Numbered from the stretch's first letter, positions 51,311 through 61,618 are shown. The stretch: 64,000 nt of DNA from Terrabacter sp. Root181 (GCF_001428505.1 NZ_LMHU01000001.1:1257813-1321812), one strand, 5' to 3'. Numbers and translations are program-made. The notes: generated by a model not told the origin, from the sequence alone.

Positions 51311-53038
51311 TCAGACGCAGCGACCGTTCTTGCACTCGTGGTCGAAGAGGGCCCGCGCGAGCACCGTCGTCATGTCGGCCGGGGAGGGCGCGGCGTAGAA
51401 GTCGGAGTAGGTCATCCTCGAGATCTGCGACAGGGCCTTCGGGTCGACGTCGGGCCCGATGCCGATGGTCGTGATCGCGATCGGCTTGGACGGGTCGCTC
51501 GCCGCCGTGAGGTTGGCCTTGAGCTGCTCGAGCGAGATGCCCTTCGGGTCCTCGTTGCGGCCGTCGGTGAGGATGACGACGGCGTTGACCCGGTTCGGGT
51601 CGTACTGCGACTTCACCTTCTGGTAGGCCGCCCAGATGGTGTCGTAGAGGCCGGTGCCGCCGCCGACGTTCTTGGCGAGGGTGCTCGCGGCCGTCGCGAC
51701 GACGGCCCGGTGGGAGTCGTCGTCGAGCCGTCCGATGGGGGCGAGCTCGCGCCAGTCCTGGCCAGGGCCGCCCTTGTCGATGGAGAAGACCCACAGCCCG
51801 AGCTTCGTCGTCTTCGGCAGGGCCGCCAGGGCGATGCCGGCCGCCTCCTGCGTGATGGCGACGCGGGTCGTGTCGCCGACCTTCTCCTTCATCGATCCGG
51901 AGACGTCGAAGACGGACAGGATCGAGAAGTCGGTGGTGGCCGACTGCCACACGTTGGTGGCCGCGGTCACGGTCTCGGCGTCGGGGCCCGGACCGATCTT
52001 GACCTCGCCGACGCTGCCCTGCGGGGTCGGCATGGTGACAGGGACGGCGGTCGAGCGGATGCCGTACTGCGCGAAGATCTTGGCCGCTGTCGGCGTCATG
52101 AGGTAGGCGCGGAGCAGCTCGACGGCCTGGTCACGGACCGGGTCCGTCGCGACGTTGACGAGGGAGAACTCGAACGCCGGCGTGCCCTCGCTCGGCGTCA
52201 CCGACACCATCTTGTGGTCGGGGTAGAGGCGGTTGTGGTCGATGAGGTCCGCCTCGGACACGGGGAACGCCGCTGCGGTCGTCGGGTCGGCGTTGTAGTC
52301 GCCGAAGAGGTCGTCGATCGATGGTGCCGCGACCTTGGCGAGCTTGGGGATGACGACGCGTCCCTGCTCCTTGGACAGCTCGGGCAGGGCCGACGCCAGC
52401 GTCAGCATGCCGGCGGTCGTCGATCGGGGGTCGCTCATCCGGATCGGGCTGTCGGACGCGACGAGCTCGAGCCACTTCGGCTGGCCGTCGAGCTTGGCGG
52501 CCTGGGCGGGGTCCATGGCGATGACGAGCGGGCTCTTCGCGAAGGCGCCGGCCGGCTTGGCGTTGAGCTTGGCGGTCTCGTTGACGCGCTCGACCCAGCG
52601 CGGCGAGTCGGGGATCCAGGCGTCGGGCCGGTCCGGCTGCCCCTGCCCCAGACCGATCATCGCCTCGATGGGCGCCTTGCCCTTGACGACGTAGTCGACG
52701 CACGGGGACGCCGGGTCGGCCTGGTACTCCTTGGCGAGCGCGAGCACCGCGGGCTGGGCCGCCTCGGACGCCCAGACCGAGACGGGCGTGCGGTCGGGGC
52801 AGGACTTGCCCGGGGCCACCGTGAGGGCGGCTACGGGCGCCGCCTCCCGACCCTTCCACCAGACGAAGCCGCCGGCACCGGCACCGGCGATCAGCACGAC
52901 GCCCAGCACGGCCGCAATGACTCGGTTGCGCCGAGCCGCGGCGATCCGGGCCTCGAGGGCCTTACGGTTGGCGCGGCTCTCGATGAGACTCTGCTCGTAC
53001 GGGCCGACAGGGCGTTGTGGAGGGGTGGGGTTGGACAC
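51311..53038 (-). CDS. membrane-anchored solute-binding/VWA protein (paralog 1)
   Basis: The product is 575 aa from a GTG start with GAGGAAAC upstream. The cytosolic N-terminus contains VGPYEQSLIESR, then basic residues and one membrane helix (about 41-61). Residues 80-330 resemble a periplasmic-binding fold (DAWIPDSPRWVERV). Residues 365-570 are a von Willebrand A domain with MIDAS D378-x-S380-x-S382 (DVSGSM) and GGGTGLYDT. It ends with two cysteines in DHECKNGRCV. Probably a cell-surface metal-dependent adhesion or scaffold; function unknown. A close paralog is at 59,786-61,492. Confidence 0.85.
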   Translation of the reverse strand: MSNPTPPQRPVGPYEQSLIESRANRKALEARIAAARRNRVIAAVLGVVLIAGAGAGGFVWWKGREAAPVAALTVAPGKSCPDRTPVSVWASEAAQPAVLALAKEYQADPASPCVDYVVKGKAPIEAMIGLGQGQPDRPDAWIPDSPRWVERVNETAKLNAKPAGAFAKSPLVIAMDPAQAAKLDGQPKWLELVASDSPIRMSDPRSTTAGMLTLASALPELSKEQGRVVIPKLAKVAAPSIDDLFGDYNADPTTAAAFPVSEADLIDHNRLYPDHKMVSVTPSEGTPAFEFSLVNVATDPVRDQAVELLRAYLMTPTAAKIFAQYGIRSTAVPVTMPTPQGSVGEVKIGPGPDAETVTAATNVWQSATTDFSILSVFDVSGSMKEKVGDTTRVAITQEAAGIALAALPKTTKLGLWVFSIDKGGPGQDWRELAPIGRLDDDSHRAVVATAASTLAKNVGGGTGLYDTIWAAYQKVKSQYDPNRVNAVVILTDGRNEDPKGISLEQLKANLTAASDPSKPIAITTIGIGPDVDPKALSQISRMTYSDFYAAPSPADMTTVLARALFDHECKNGRCV

Positions 53039-53056
53039 GAGGTTTCCTCACATGAG

Positions 53057-53078
53057 GACGCCCCGGCACCGGGGCGTC
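53057..53078 (-). promoter_or_regulatory. leader hairpin before VWA paralog 1
   Basis: GACGCCCCGG (53057-53066) and CCGGGGCGTC (53069-53078) form a 10-bp stem around two bases. It lies 19 bp upstream of the start codon, between the kinase gene and VWA gene on the same strand. It could terminate the kinase operon or shape the VWA leader; a TAGTTT box lies just upstream. Confidence 0.5.
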
Positions 53079-53165
53079 AGGGTGAAACACCGGCCAAAAC
53101 TATCCGGCGAGTCGCGCAGAATGGTGCCCGACTCCTTGGGCTCTTGTCGAATGCCCGATTTGTTC

Positions 53166-54101
53166 TCAGGCCAGGTCGTTTCGCGCCGGAGCATGGGCTC
53201 CGGCGCGCTCGACCGTGAGCGCCCCGGTGCGCAGCGCGCGTTCCACGGCGGGCACGACCTCGGCGAGGGAGGCCGAGTGGAGGCGGGTCCGCGCCGACGG
53301 ACCGCCGAGCAGCCCGGCGTCCAACAGCCCGGACACGAGCCCGGCCATGAAGGAGTCCCCGGCACCGACCGTGTCGACGACCGTGACGGAGGGCGCCGGG
53401 AGTGACTGCTGCTCCCCGGTGCGCGTGACGCGAACGACCGCACCCTGGTCCCCATGGGTGACGACGACGAGCGCGGCGCCCAGCTCGCCCCACGCGCGGA
53501 TGACGTCGTCGACCGACTCGCCGGGGCAGAGCCACTCGATGTCCTCGTCGCTGACCTTGACGACGTCGGACAGCGCGATGGAGCTCTCGATCGTGCGCCG
53601 GGCCTGCTCGGGTCGACCCATGAGCGACGGTCGCGCGTTCGGGTCGTAGGACACGGTGGCACCCAGCTCGCGGGCGGCGGCGAGGATCTCGCGCACCTGG
53701 CCGCTGCCGGGCTCGAGCACGGCGGCGATGCTGCCGGTGTGGACGTGGCCGTATGCCGTGAGGCCGGGGACCGAGGCCACCTGCCACTCGAGGTCGAAGA
53801 CGTAGCTCGCGGCACCGGTGGCGTCGAGCGTGGCATGCGCGACGGAGGTGAAGGGTGCGCCCTGCGAGCCCGCCGTCAGGGCGACCCCGCGCCCACGGCA
53901 CACCTCCTCGATGCGGCGGCCGCGCTCGTCGGTCGCGATCCACGTCGCGAGGTCGACGGGGTGCTCGAGCGCGGCGAGGCCGAAGGCGACGTTGGCGGGG
54001 CTGCCACCCACGTGCTCGTCGGTGTCACCGCCTGGGGTCGTGACCGCGTCGACGAGGGCCTCGCCGACGACGAGGGTGCGGACGGGCGTGGTGTCGGACA
54101 T
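53166..54101 (-). CDS. PfkB-family carbohydrate kinase (fructokinase-like)
   Basis: The product is 311 aa. N-terminal GEALVDAVTTPGG and HVGGSPANVAFGLA, and the C-terminal anion-hole motif DTVGAGDSFMAG with catalytic Asp, define the ribokinase/PfkB family. It likely phosphorylates fructose or a related sugar. Start ATG 54101 has GGGGC upstream; GTG 54116 overlapping the glpX stop is an alternative. It is downstream of glpX, suggesting a link to sugar-phosphate metabolism. Confidence 0.88.
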   Translation of the reverse strand: MSDTTPVRTLVVGEALVDAVTTPGGDTDEHVGGSPANVAFGLAALEHPVDLATWIATDERGRRIEEVCRGRGVALTAGSQGAPFTSVAHATLDATGAASYVFDLEWQVASVPGLTAYGHVHTGSIAAVLEPGSGQVREILAAARELGATVSYDPNARPSLMGRPEQARRTIESSIALSDVVKVSDEDIEWLCPGESVDDVIRAWGELGAALVVVTHGDQGAVVRVTRTGEQQSLPAPSVTVVDTVGAGDSFMAGLVSGLLDAGLLGGPSARTRLHSASLAEVVPAVERALRTGALTVERAGAHAPARNDLA

Positions 54102-54112
54102 CGTGGCGCCCC

Positions 54113-55105
54113 TCACTCGTCGATCATGTCGGTGCTGCCGAACCAGCCCGGACGGTCGAAGCGGTGCTCGCTGTCGATCGTGCGGATGGTGCCGCTGCGC
54201 GAGCGCATGACGAGGGAGTTGGTGCGGGCCGACTTCGCGCCGTAGCGCACGCCGCGGAGCAGCTCACCGTCGGTGATGCCCGTCGCGACGAAGAAGCACT
54301 CGCCGACGACGAGGTCGTCGGTGGACAGGACGCGGTCGAGGTCGTGGCCCGCGTCGAGGGCCTTCTGGCGCTCGTCGTCGTCCTTGGGCCAGAGCTTGCC
54401 CTGGATGACGCCGCCGGTGCACTTGATGGCGCACGCGGCGATGATGCCCTCGGGCGTGCCGCCGATGCCGAGAAGCAGGTCGACACCGGTGCCCGGGCGG
54501 GCGGCCATGACCGCTCCGGCGACGTCGCCGTCGACGATGTAGCGGATACGGGCGCCGGTGTCGCGGATCTGCTCGGCGAGGTGCTCGTGCCGCGGCCGGT
54601 CGAGCATGACCACCGTGACGTCGGCCGGCGTCTCCCTCTTGGCCTTGGCGATGCGCCGGATGTTCTCGGCGACGGGGAGGCGGATGTCGACGACGTCGGC
54701 CGCGTCGGGGCCGGTCGCGAGCTTGTCCATGTAGAACACCGCGGAGGGGTCGTACATCGCCCCCCGGTTGGCGACGGCCATGACGGCGACGGCGTTGTTC
54801 ATACCCTTGGCCGTCAGCGTCGTGCCGTCGATCGGGTCGACGGCGACGTCGACCTCGGGACCGGTGCCGTCACCGACCTGCTCGCCGTTGAAGAGCATCG
54901 GGGCGTTGTCCTTCTCGCCCTCGCCGATGACGACGACGCCGCGCATGCTGACCGTCGAGATCATGGCCCGCATCGCCTCGACCGCGGCACCGTCGGCCTT
55001 GTTCTTCTCGCCGCGACCGACCCACCGGCCTCCGGCCATGGCCGCTGCCTCGGTCACCCGGACCAGCTCGAGAGCGAGGTTGCGATCCGGCTGGCTGTGC
55101 TTCAT
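54113..55105 (-). CDS. glpX: fructose-1,6-bisphosphatase class II
   Basis: The product is 330 aa; it catalyses the last regulated step of gluconeogenesis before glucose-6-P. Conserved: [50 protein letters not shown] and [15 protein letters not shown] 55105 is chosen over an adjacent TTG; GGAGGACC is upstream, with a TAGGCT box near 55146 on the minus strand. Divergent from the DUF4245 gene, a common actinobacterial neighbour. Confidence 0.96.
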   Translation of the reverse strand: MKHSQPDRNLALELVRVTEAAAMAGGRWVGRGEKNKADGAAVEAMRAMISTVSMRGVVVIGEGEKDNAPMLFNGEQVGDGTGPEVDVAVDPIDGTTLTAKGMNNAVAVMAVANRGAMYDPSAVFYMDKLATGPDAADVVDIRLPVAENIRRIAKAKRETPADVTVVMLDRPRHEHLAEQIRDTGARIRYIVDGDVAGAVMAARPGTGVDLLLGIGGTPEGIIAACAIKCTGGVIQGKLWPKDDDERQKALDAGHDLDRVLSTDDLVVGECFFVATGITDGELLRGVRYGAKSARTNSLVMRSRSGTIRTIDSEHRFDRPGWFGSTDMIDE

Positions 55106-55201
55106 CAAAGGTCCTCCGTCGGCGCAGAACGAGTCGGCGCCAGCCTATCGGTGGCCGTACCCGGGTTTGGACCGCGTCCGGGAGTCGGGGAGCATGGGGT
55201 C

Positions 55202-55924
55202 ATGAGCACCCCGTCGACGCCGTCGACACCCTCGGCAGAGAGCACCCCTGCGCCGGCCACCGAGCAGCCCGAGGCGACCGAGCAGCCCGAGACGACGGAG
55301 GCGACCGAGCAGCCCGAGGCGACCGAGTCCCCCGTGCAGGCGGCCCCACCGAGCCGCTACTCGCTGGGCACCTTTCCCAACATGTTCCGCTCGATGTTCG
55401 TCATCGGCCTGTTCGTGCTCGCGCTCGTCGCCGTCGTCCCGCGCATCACCCAGGTGCAGCGGCCGGCCGTCGACGCGGCGGGCAAGGCGAGCCAGGTCGC
55501 GGCGCAGACGGCCTGGCCGGTCCAGCTGCCCCAGGGCCTCGGCGAGGGCTGGGTGCCGACCGTGGCGACGTACGCGCCCGGGACGGAGAAGGTGCCCACC
55601 TTCACGACGGTGTGGACGACCCCGAGCGGGGCCGACATCGCCCTCAAGCAGGCCGTGGGTGCGACGCAGGGCTGGGTCGCCCGCTCGGTGGACGACGGGG
55701 AGGCAGCCGGGACCGTGACGGTGTCGGGCCGTGCCTTCGAGAGGTTCGTCGCGAGCGATGCGGGCCAGGTCGCCTACGTCGTCCGGGGTGAGGGCGCGCG
55801 GGGGCTGACCCTCGTGGCGAGCGGCACGGCACCGGAGGACGAGCTCAAGGCGTTCGTCGCGGCCCTGGCGCGCGTGACCCCGGCCGCGGGCGTCACGCCG
55901 ACTCCCTCGACCACGACCGGCTGA
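55202..55924 (+). CDS. DUF4245 membrane-anchored protein
   Basis: The product is 240 aa. Residues 1-50 are a repetitive Thr/Glu/Pro/Ala stretch (TEQPEATEQPETTEATEQPE). One membrane helix at about 62-80 (MFVIGLFVLALVAVVP). The outer domain has WPVQLPQGLGEGWVPT and VWTTPSGADIALKQAVG, matching DUF4245. The role is unknown. The ATG has GAGCAT six bases upstream. Confidence 0.85.
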   Translation: MSTPSTPSTPSAESTPAPATEQPEATEQPETTEATEQPEATESPVQAAPPSRYSLGTFPNMFRSMFVIGLFVLALVAVVPRITQVQRPAVDAAGKASQVAAQTAWPVQLPQGLGEGWVPTVATYAPGTEKVPTFTTVWTTPSGADIALKQAVGATQGWVARSVDDGEAAGTVTVSGRAFERFVASDAGQVAYVVRGEGARGLTLVASGTAPEDELKAFVAALARVTPAAGVTPTPSTTTG

Positions 55925-55963
55925 CGACCGTCTCACCGGCTGCGGCGCGAGGACCCGCCGGGC

Positions 55964-56245
55964 TCAGGACTCGTCGTCCTCGTCGAAGATCTCGTCGTCG
56001 GCGTGGAGCTCCCCGGCCGGAGCCGGGGGACGGGTCGCCCGCTCGATCTCGGCCTGCGCGCCGTCGAGCCAGGTCGCGCAGTGCGCCGCGAGGGCCTCGC
56101 CCCGACGCCAGAGCTGCATCGAGTCCTCGAGCGGGGCCTGCCCGGCCTCGAGCTTGGCGACGATCGCGATGAGCTCCTCGCGGGCGTCCTCGTAGCGCAT
56201 CCCGGCGATGTCGGGGAAGCCGTCGGTGGTCGTCGCGTCAGCCAT
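55964..56245 (-). CDS. xseB: exodeoxyribonuclease VII small subunit
   Basis: The product is 93 aa: MRYEDAREELIAIVAKLEAGQAPLEDS and LWRRGEALAAHCATWLDGAQAEI are the XseB helices. It pairs with XseA to degrade single-stranded DNA. The ATG lies seven bases after TAGGGT, whose TAG is also the stop codon of xseA, so both coupling and an internal leaderless start are possible. Acidic C-terminal tail. Confidence 0.94.
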   Translation of the reverse strand: MADATTTDGFPDIAGMRYEDAREELIAIVAKLEAGQAPLEDSMQLWRRGEALAAHCATWLDGAQAEIERATRPPAPAGELHADDEIFDEDDES

Positions 56246-56255
56246 GGGCGCCACC

Positions 56256-57647
56256 CTACGACGCCGCGCCGTCGTCGCCGCTCGCCGGCTTCGGGGTGGC
56301 GGCTCGACGGGTGGCTCGGGGCTTGCGCGGCGAGGCCGCCTTCGTGGCAGGGCTGCTCGTCGCCTTCCGGGCCGCGGTCCCGCGCGTCGCGGCCTTCGGC
56401 GGTGCATCCTCGGCGCCGGCCGTGACGGGCCGCACGCCGAAGTCGCCACGCGCGACACGCACCCGCAGCAGCTCGCCGACGCCGACGTCGTCCTGGTCCA
56501 TGACGATCCGGCCGTCCCGGTGCTGCACGACGGCATAGCCGCGCTCGAGGGTCGACTGGGGCGAGAGCGCGACGACCTGGCGGCGCAGGTGCTCGGCCTG
56601 GTCGGCGGCCCGGTGCAGCCGGGCCTCGATGCGGGCGGTGGCCCGCGCCCGGAGGGCCGCGACCTCCTGGCGGCGCACGCGGACCAGGGCGACCGGGTCG
56701 GCCATCACCGGACGTGAGACGAGGGACCGCAGGCCCGACCGCTCCGCCTCGACCCGTCGCACGAGGGCCCGGCGCACCCGGTCGCGCGCGGCGTCGACGA
56801 GGGCGCGCTCGTGGGCGGCGTCGGGGACGACCTTCTTGCCGGCGTCGGTCGGCGTGGATGCCCGCCAGTCGGCGACGAGGTCGAGCAGCGGCGTGTCGAC
56901 GTCGTGCCCGATGGCGCTGATGACGGGAGTGCGCGCCTGGGCGACGGCACGGACCATCGCCTCGTTGGAGAAGGGGAGCAGCTCCTCGAGCGCCCCACCG
57001 CCGCGGGCGATGACGATGACGTCGACGGACGGCATCGCGTCGAGCTCGCGCAGGGCATCGACGACCTCGGTGACGGCCGACGCACCCTGCACGGCGACCT
57101 CACGGATCTCGAAAACGACTGCGGGCCAACGGCGCCGGGCGTTCTCGACGACGTCCTTCTCGGCCGCGGAGTTGCGGCCCGTGATGAGTCCGACGCGGTG
57201 GGGCAGGAACGGGATCGGTCGCTTGCGGCCCGCGTCGAAGACGCCCTCGGCAGCGAGCGTGCGCTTGAGGATCTCGACGCGCGCGAGGAGGTCGCCGATG
57301 CCGACGGGACGGATCTGCCGCGCCTCGAGCTGGAGGGTGCCGCGCTTGGTCCAGAAGGTCGGTTTGGCCTGCAGCACCACCCGGGCGCCCTGGGCGAGGG
57401 GGATCGGCATGGCGTTGACGGCGTTCATCGGCACGGAGACCGACAGGGACATGTCGACGTCGGGGTCACGCAGCGTGAGGAACGCGGTGCCGCCGCGAGG
57501 GTTGAACTGCACGACCTGACCCTCGACCCACAGCTGGCTCATCCGGTCGACGTAGTCGGAGATCTTGAGGCTGAGGACCCGCACCGGCCACGGCTGCTCG
57601 GCCGTCGTGTCGGCGGCCTTGTCGGGCAGCGGGCTCGTCATGCTCAC
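56256..57647 (-). CDS. xseA: exodeoxyribonuclease VII large subunit
   Basis: The product is 463 aa. OB domain first (ISDYVDRMSQLWVEGQVVQF), then the catalytic core with GLITGRNSAAEKDVVENARRR and VIVIARGGGALEELLPFSNE, then a coiled-coil and a basic Ala/Lys-rich tail of about 60 residues. GTG 57647 lies seven bases after TAGGGT (57660-57655); ATG 57641 is two codons further in. Operon with xseB. Confidence 0.94.
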   Translation of the reverse strand: MSMTSPLPDKAADTTAEQPWPVRVLSLKISDYVDRMSQLWVEGQVVQFNPRGGTAFLTLRDPDVDMSLSVSVPMNAVNAMPIPLAQGARVVLQAKPTFWTKRGTLQLEARQIRPVGIGDLLARVEILKRTLAAEGVFDAGRKRPIPFLPHRVGLITGRNSAAEKDVVENARRRWPAVVFEIREVAVQGASAVTEVVDALRELDAMPSVDVIVIARGGGALEELLPFSNEAMVRAVAQARTPVISAIGHDVDTPLLDLVADWRASTPTDAGKKVVPDAAHERALVDAARDRVRRALVRRVEAERSGLRSLVSRPVMADPVALVRVRRQEVAALRARATARIEARLHRAADQAEHLRRQVVALSPQSTLERGYAVVQHRDGRIVMDQDDVGVGELLRVRVARGDFGVRPVTAGAEDAPPKAATRGTAARKATSSPATKAASPRKPRATRRAATPKPASGDDGAAS

Positions 57648-57702
57648 CCGCGTCACCCTAAAGGTGTTGCGGGTTCCGTGCCGCACACCTGGCGTCGGCG
57701 CG

Positions 57703-58725
57703 GTGACTGCCGGGTCCGCCGAGACCGCACGCTGGGTGGCCGACAACTTCGGGCTCGTTCGGGTCCGGTCGATGGAGTGGGTGGCGCGAGGCGCCGTGGG
57801 CGAGGTCCACCGCCTCGTCACCGACACGGGCGCGTATGCCGTCAAGCGGGCCTTCTGGCGAGAGGACCCTGACGGGGTGGTCGAGTCCAGAGCGCGTCAC
57901 GAGGTCGCCTTCGTCGAGAGGTGCCTGGGTGCCGGGCTGCTCGCGCCGAGGCCCGTCCTCGCTCGCGACGGCTCGGTCCTCGTGCGCGACGCGTCCGGGA
58001 CGGGGTGGCGCGTCCACGTCTTCGCCCCGGGTGTCGTACCGGACCGCTCCGACCTCGCCGCGCAGCGCTGGGTGCTGGGGCAGGGCGCCCTCATCCACGG
58101 GCTCGCGCTCGACCCGGCCCCGGGTGACACGGTCCACGCGCCCTACACCGCGTCGACGGTCGACTGGGCCGAGCTCGCCGCTCGGGCCGTGGCCGTCGGC
58201 ACGGAGTGGGCGCCACGAATGAGGGCCCGGGCAGCGGAGTTCGGCGAGCTCGGCGCCCGGGCGACCTCGGTACCGCTCCGGAGCCCGGTGCTCTGTCACC
58301 GCGACCTCAAGGCGAACAACACCCTCGTCGAGCGGGACGGCACGCGGTGGCTGCTCGACTGGGACGACGTCGGCGCGCACGACCCGGCCCGGGAGGTGGG
58401 CACCGTGCTGCTCCACCACGTGCCCGACGAGGCGGCGCTGGGGCTGCTGGCGGCGGCATACGGCGCCGCGGGAGGGGCCCCGCTGCCCGAGGGGCCCGAG
58501 CTCTTCGCGAGCGGGGTGGCGGTGTGGCTCAACGTCCTCGCCGGTCAGGTCGGGGTGCTGCTCGACGCGGAGGCAGAGCCCGAGCACCGCGCGTTCGCCC
58601 TGCCCAAGGTACGCGGCCTGCTCGAGGACGTTCCGGCACACGACGTCCTCGTTCGCTGCGGGGTGGTCGCGGCCCGGACGGCGAATCGGGAACGGCGGGT
58701 GCGCCCCCCTACGATGGGGCCATGA
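57703..58725 (+). CDS. aminoglycoside phosphotransferase-family protein
   Basis: The product is 340 aa, a protein-kinase-like fold. The nucleotide-binding lobe includes [10 protein letters not shown]; the catalytic loop is [11 protein letters not shown] and the metal site LDWDDVG. The family phosphorylates antibiotics, choline, homoserine or sugars; no resistance claim can be made. The start is uncertain: GTG 57703 gives [11 protein letters not shown], and GTG 57664 is also in frame. The stop overlaps the ispH ATG. Confidence 0.8.
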   Translation: MTAGSAETARWVADNFGLVRVRSMEWVARGAVGEVHRLVTDTGAYAVKRAFWREDPDGVVESRARHEVAFVERCLGAGLLAPRPVLARDGSVLVRDASGTGWRVHVFAPGVVPDRSDLAAQRWVLGQGALIHGLALDPAPGDTVHAPYTASTVDWAELAARAVAVGTEWAPRMRARAAEFGELGARATSVPLRSPVLCHRDLKANNTLVERDGTRWLLDWDDVGAHDPAREVGTVLLHHVPDEAALGLLAAAYGAAGGAPLPEGPELFASGVAVWLNVLAGQVGVLLDAEAEPEHRAFALPKVRGLLEDVPAHDVLVRCGVVAARTANRERRVRPPTMGP

Positions 58726-59756
58726 GCGAGCCAGCCGACCAGATGTCCGCCAAGAAGGTCCTCCTCGCGGCGCCACGTGGCTACTGCGCCGGCGTCGACC
58801 GGGCGGTCGTGACGGTCGAGAAGGCCCTCGAGCTCTACGGTCCGCCGGTCTACGTCCGCAAGCAGATCGTGCACAACAGGCACGTCGTCACGACGCTCGA
58901 GAAGCGCGGCGCGATCTTCGTCGACGAGACCGACGAGGTGCCCGAGGGCGCCACGGTCATCTTCTCCGCGCACGGCGTGGCCCCCGTCGTCCACGAGGAG
59001 GCCAGGGCCCGCAGCCTCAAGACCATCGACGCGACGTGCCCCCTCGTGACGAAAGTGCACCGCGAGGCCGTGCGGTTCGCCGACGACGACTTCGACATCC
59101 TGCTCATCGGGCACGAGGGCCACGAGGAGGTCGTGGGCACGGCGGGCGAGGCGCCGGAGCACATCACGCTCGTCGACGGGCCCGACGACGTCGACAACGT
59201 CAGCGTGCGCGACCCCGAGAAGGTCGTCTGGCTGTCCCAGACCACGCTGTCGGTCGACGAGACGATGGAGACGGTCGCCCGCCTCAAGGAGAAGTTCCCG
59301 GCGCTGCAGAGCCCGCCCTCCGACGACATCTGCTACGCCACCCAGAACCGCCAGCTCGCCGTCAAGCAGATGGCCAAGGACACCGACCTCATGATCGTCG
59401 TCGGGTCGCGCAACTCGTCCAACTCGGTGCGTCTCGTCGAGGTCGCGATCGAGCACGGTGCCCGCGACGGCCACCTCGTCGACTTCGCCGACGAGATCGA
59501 GGAGGCCTGGCTCGACGGCGTCTCGACGGTCGGCGTCACCTCGGGCGCCAGCGTGCCGGAGGTACTCGTGCGCGACGTGCTGACCTGGCTGGCCGAGCGG
59601 GGCTACGGCGAGGTCGAGGCGGTCATCGCCGCGGAGGAGTCGCTGCTCTTCTCGCTGCCCAACGAGCTGCGTCGTGACCTCAAGGCCCGCAAGGGTGAGG
59701 ACGCCGGCACGCTCCGGCACGACGCCGCCTTTGAGGACTCCGGCTCGCTCCACTGA
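58722..59756 (+). CDS. ispH: 4-hydroxy-3-methylbut-2-enyl diphosphate reductase
   Basis: The product is 344 aa; it is the last enzyme of the MEP isoprenoid pathway and carries a [4Fe-4S] cluster. The three cluster cysteines are in [23 protein letters not shown] and [21 protein letters not shown] is conserved near the C-terminus. The ATG lies six bases after TACGAT (58710-58715) and overlaps the upstream stop, so it can be read from its own leaderless RNA or by coupling. Confidence 0.96.
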   Translation: MSEPADQMSAKKVLLAAPRGYCAGVDRAVVTVEKALELYGPPVYVRKQIVHNRHVVTTLEKRGAIFVDETDEVPEGATVIFSAHGVAPVVHEEARARSLKTIDATCPLVTKVHREAVRFADDDFDILLIGHEGHEEVVGTAGEAPEHITLVDGPDDVDNVSVRDPEKVVWLSQTTLSVDETMETVARLKEKFPALQSPPSDDICYATQNRQLAVKQMAKDTDLMIVVGSRNSSNSVRLVEVAIEHGARDGHLVDFADEIEEAWLDGVSTVGVTSGASVPEVLVRDVLTWLAERGYGEVEAVIAAEESLLFSLPNELRRDLKARKGEDAGTLRHDAAFEDSGSLH

Positions 59757-59759
59757 CAC

Positions 59760-59779
59760 CGGCGGCGGTCACGCCGCCG
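59760..59779. terminator. hairpin between ispH and VWA paralog 2
   Basis: CGGCGGCG (59760-59767) pairs with CGCCGCCG (59772-59779) around GTCA. The genes converge with only 29 bases between them, so the stem probably serves both strands. Confidence 0.6.
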
Positions 59780-59785
59780 CGAGGG

Positions 59786-61492
59786 TCAGCCCCCGAGCGC
59801 CTTCGCCAGCACCGGCTGGAGCTCCTCGACGGTCTCGGTCGAGACGTACTGCCCGCCGGTGATGCTGACGACCTGACGCATCGCGGCGTCGTCGGCACGG
59901 CCTCCGATGCCCAGGATGACGACCCGCACCGGCCGCTTGGGGTCCTTGGCCGACGCGAGGCGCTTCTTCAGCAGCTCGAGGGTCAGGCCGTAGTCGTCCT
60001 CGTTCGGGCCGTCGGCGACGACGATGAGGGTGTTGGCGTAGCCGGGCCGCCACGCCGACCGGGCCCGGTCGTAGGCGGCGGCGATCGTGTCGTAGAGGCC
60101 GCTGCCGCCGCCGACATACGTGTCGAGTCCGGAGACGGCGTCGTCGAGGGCGCCGAGGCTCTTGCTCACGCCGAGTCCGGCGTAGCCGGTGAGCTGCCGG
60201 TAGTCGTCGGCGCGGCTGCCGACGTGGAGCGAGTAGATCCACAGCGACGCGACGGTCGTCGGCGAGACCGCGGCCACGGCCCGAGCCGTCGACTTCTGGA
60301 CGATCGCGAGACGAGTGCCGTTGTCGGTGCGCTCGAGCATCGAGCCCGACACGTCGACGGCGAGCAGGGCCTGGGTCTTCCGCGCCGCGGCGTTCCAGAG
60401 GCCGGCCGCCTTCGTCAGGGACGCCCCCTCGGCATCGCCTGCGACACGGATCTCCCCGTACAGCGGTGAGAGATCCGTCGGGTTGCCGTCGGGCGTTCGG
60501 AAACCGCTGTCCTGCAGCACCTTTCGCGTATCGGCGGAGGTGAGGTGGTGCTCGAGCGCGGTGACGAGGCCGGCCTTGGCCGTGTCGGTGGTGAGCGAGA
60601 CGAGGGAGTACTCCAGGGCCGGCGCTCCCTCGGCCGGGGCGACGGCGGCGAGCGACTCCTCAGGCTGCGCCGCGTTCCATGCCACGAGCTGTGCCTGCGA
60701 GACGACGGCCCCGAGGCCCTGGTCGGCCTTCGCGATGCCGTCGAGGCTCACTCCGCCGCTGGCGGTCGGGGCGGAGGCCACCGCCAGGGCCCGGAGCCTG
60801 GCGTCGGTCAGCGACGACGCCGCGACACCGAGCGCGATGCGGGCGATGGCCGACCGGTTCGGGTCGGGGATGCGCAGGGGGACGGCGCCGCCGAGCAGGT
60901 CGGCCCAGCGCAGGCGGCTGCCGAGCCTCGACGCGTTCTCGTCCGTCATCGCGACGAGCACCGCGCTCGTCGCGAACGGCTCGCCGGGCGTGACCCTGGC
61001 ACGTGACACGGCGTTGGCGCGGCCGATCCAGACGGACGAGTCGGTGATCCACGCGTCCGGGCGCCCGGCGCCGCCCAGTGAACCCGCGACCGAGAAGGGT
61101 TCCTCGGCGTCGATGGTGTAGGCGGCGCAGGGCGCGTCGGAGCGCGAGGCGAGCGACTCGGCCGCGGCGGCGACGGCAGGGGCGATGGCCGGGGCCACGG
61201 ACACCCGGACCTTGACCGGGTCGGCGCACGACGTCGGCTGTGCAGCGGTGGTGGGCAGGGCGGTCGGGACCTCACGCAGTCCGAGGTAGCGGAAGGCGCC
61301 GTAGCCGACTCCCGCCACGACGGCGAGGGTCGCGACGGCGGCAACGACACGGGTGCGCCGGCGCCGGCGGGCATGCTCGCGCGCGGCCGCCTCGACACGC
61401 TCGCGCGACTCGCGCAGGCTCTGCTCGTACGGACCGATGCGCCGTCCCGGCGCTCTGGAGTCCTCGGGACCCGGGCCCCCCGCCCCGGTCAC
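59786..61492 (-). CDS. membrane-anchored solute-binding/VWA protein (paralog 2)
   Basis: The product is 568 aa from a GTG start. The N-terminus has IGPYEQSLRESRERVE, an Arg-rich stretch and one membrane helix (about 47-66). Binding-like domain with DAWITDSSVWIGRAN at about residues 138-152. VWA domain with MIDAS D380-x-S382-x-S384 (DVSGSM), GGGSGLYDT and a Glu/Asp-rich ADGPNEDD. It matches paralog 1 domain for domain but lacks the CxxxxC ending. Function unknown. Confidence 0.85.
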   Translation of the reverse strand: MTGAGGPGPEDSRAPGRRIGPYEQSLRESRERVEAAAREHARRRRRTRVVAAVATLAVVAGVGYGAFRYLGLREVPTALPTTAAQPTSCADPVKVRVSVAPAIAPAVAAAAESLASRSDAPCAAYTIDAEEPFSVAGSLGGAGRPDAWITDSSVWIGRANAVSRARVTPGEPFATSAVLVAMTDENASRLGSRLRWADLLGGAVPLRIPDPNRSAIARIALGVAASSLTDARLRALAVASAPTASGGVSLDGIAKADQGLGAVVSQAQLVAWNAAQPEESLAAVAPAEGAPALEYSLVSLTTDTAKAGLVTALEHHLTSADTRKVLQDSGFRTPDGNPTDLSPLYGEIRVAGDAEGASLTKAAGLWNAAARKTQALLAVDVSGSMLERTDNGTRLAIVQKSTARAVAAVSPTTVASLWIYSLHVGSRADDYRQLTGYAGLGVSKSLGALDDAVSGLDTYVGGGSGLYDTIAAAYDRARSAWRPGYANTLIVVADGPNEDDYGLTLELLKKRLASAKDPKRPVRVVILGIGGRADDAAMRQVVSITGGQYVSTETVEELQPVLAKALGG

Positions 61493-61618
61493 GATCTACC
61501 CAATCCCACGCGCGTATTGTCCGTGGCGCCATAGCAGGTGTCCACTTCCCGGATGAATCGGACATCCTGAAGATGGCGCCCCGAGAAACCGGTCACGCCG
61601 GCACGCTCGAAGGACCGC

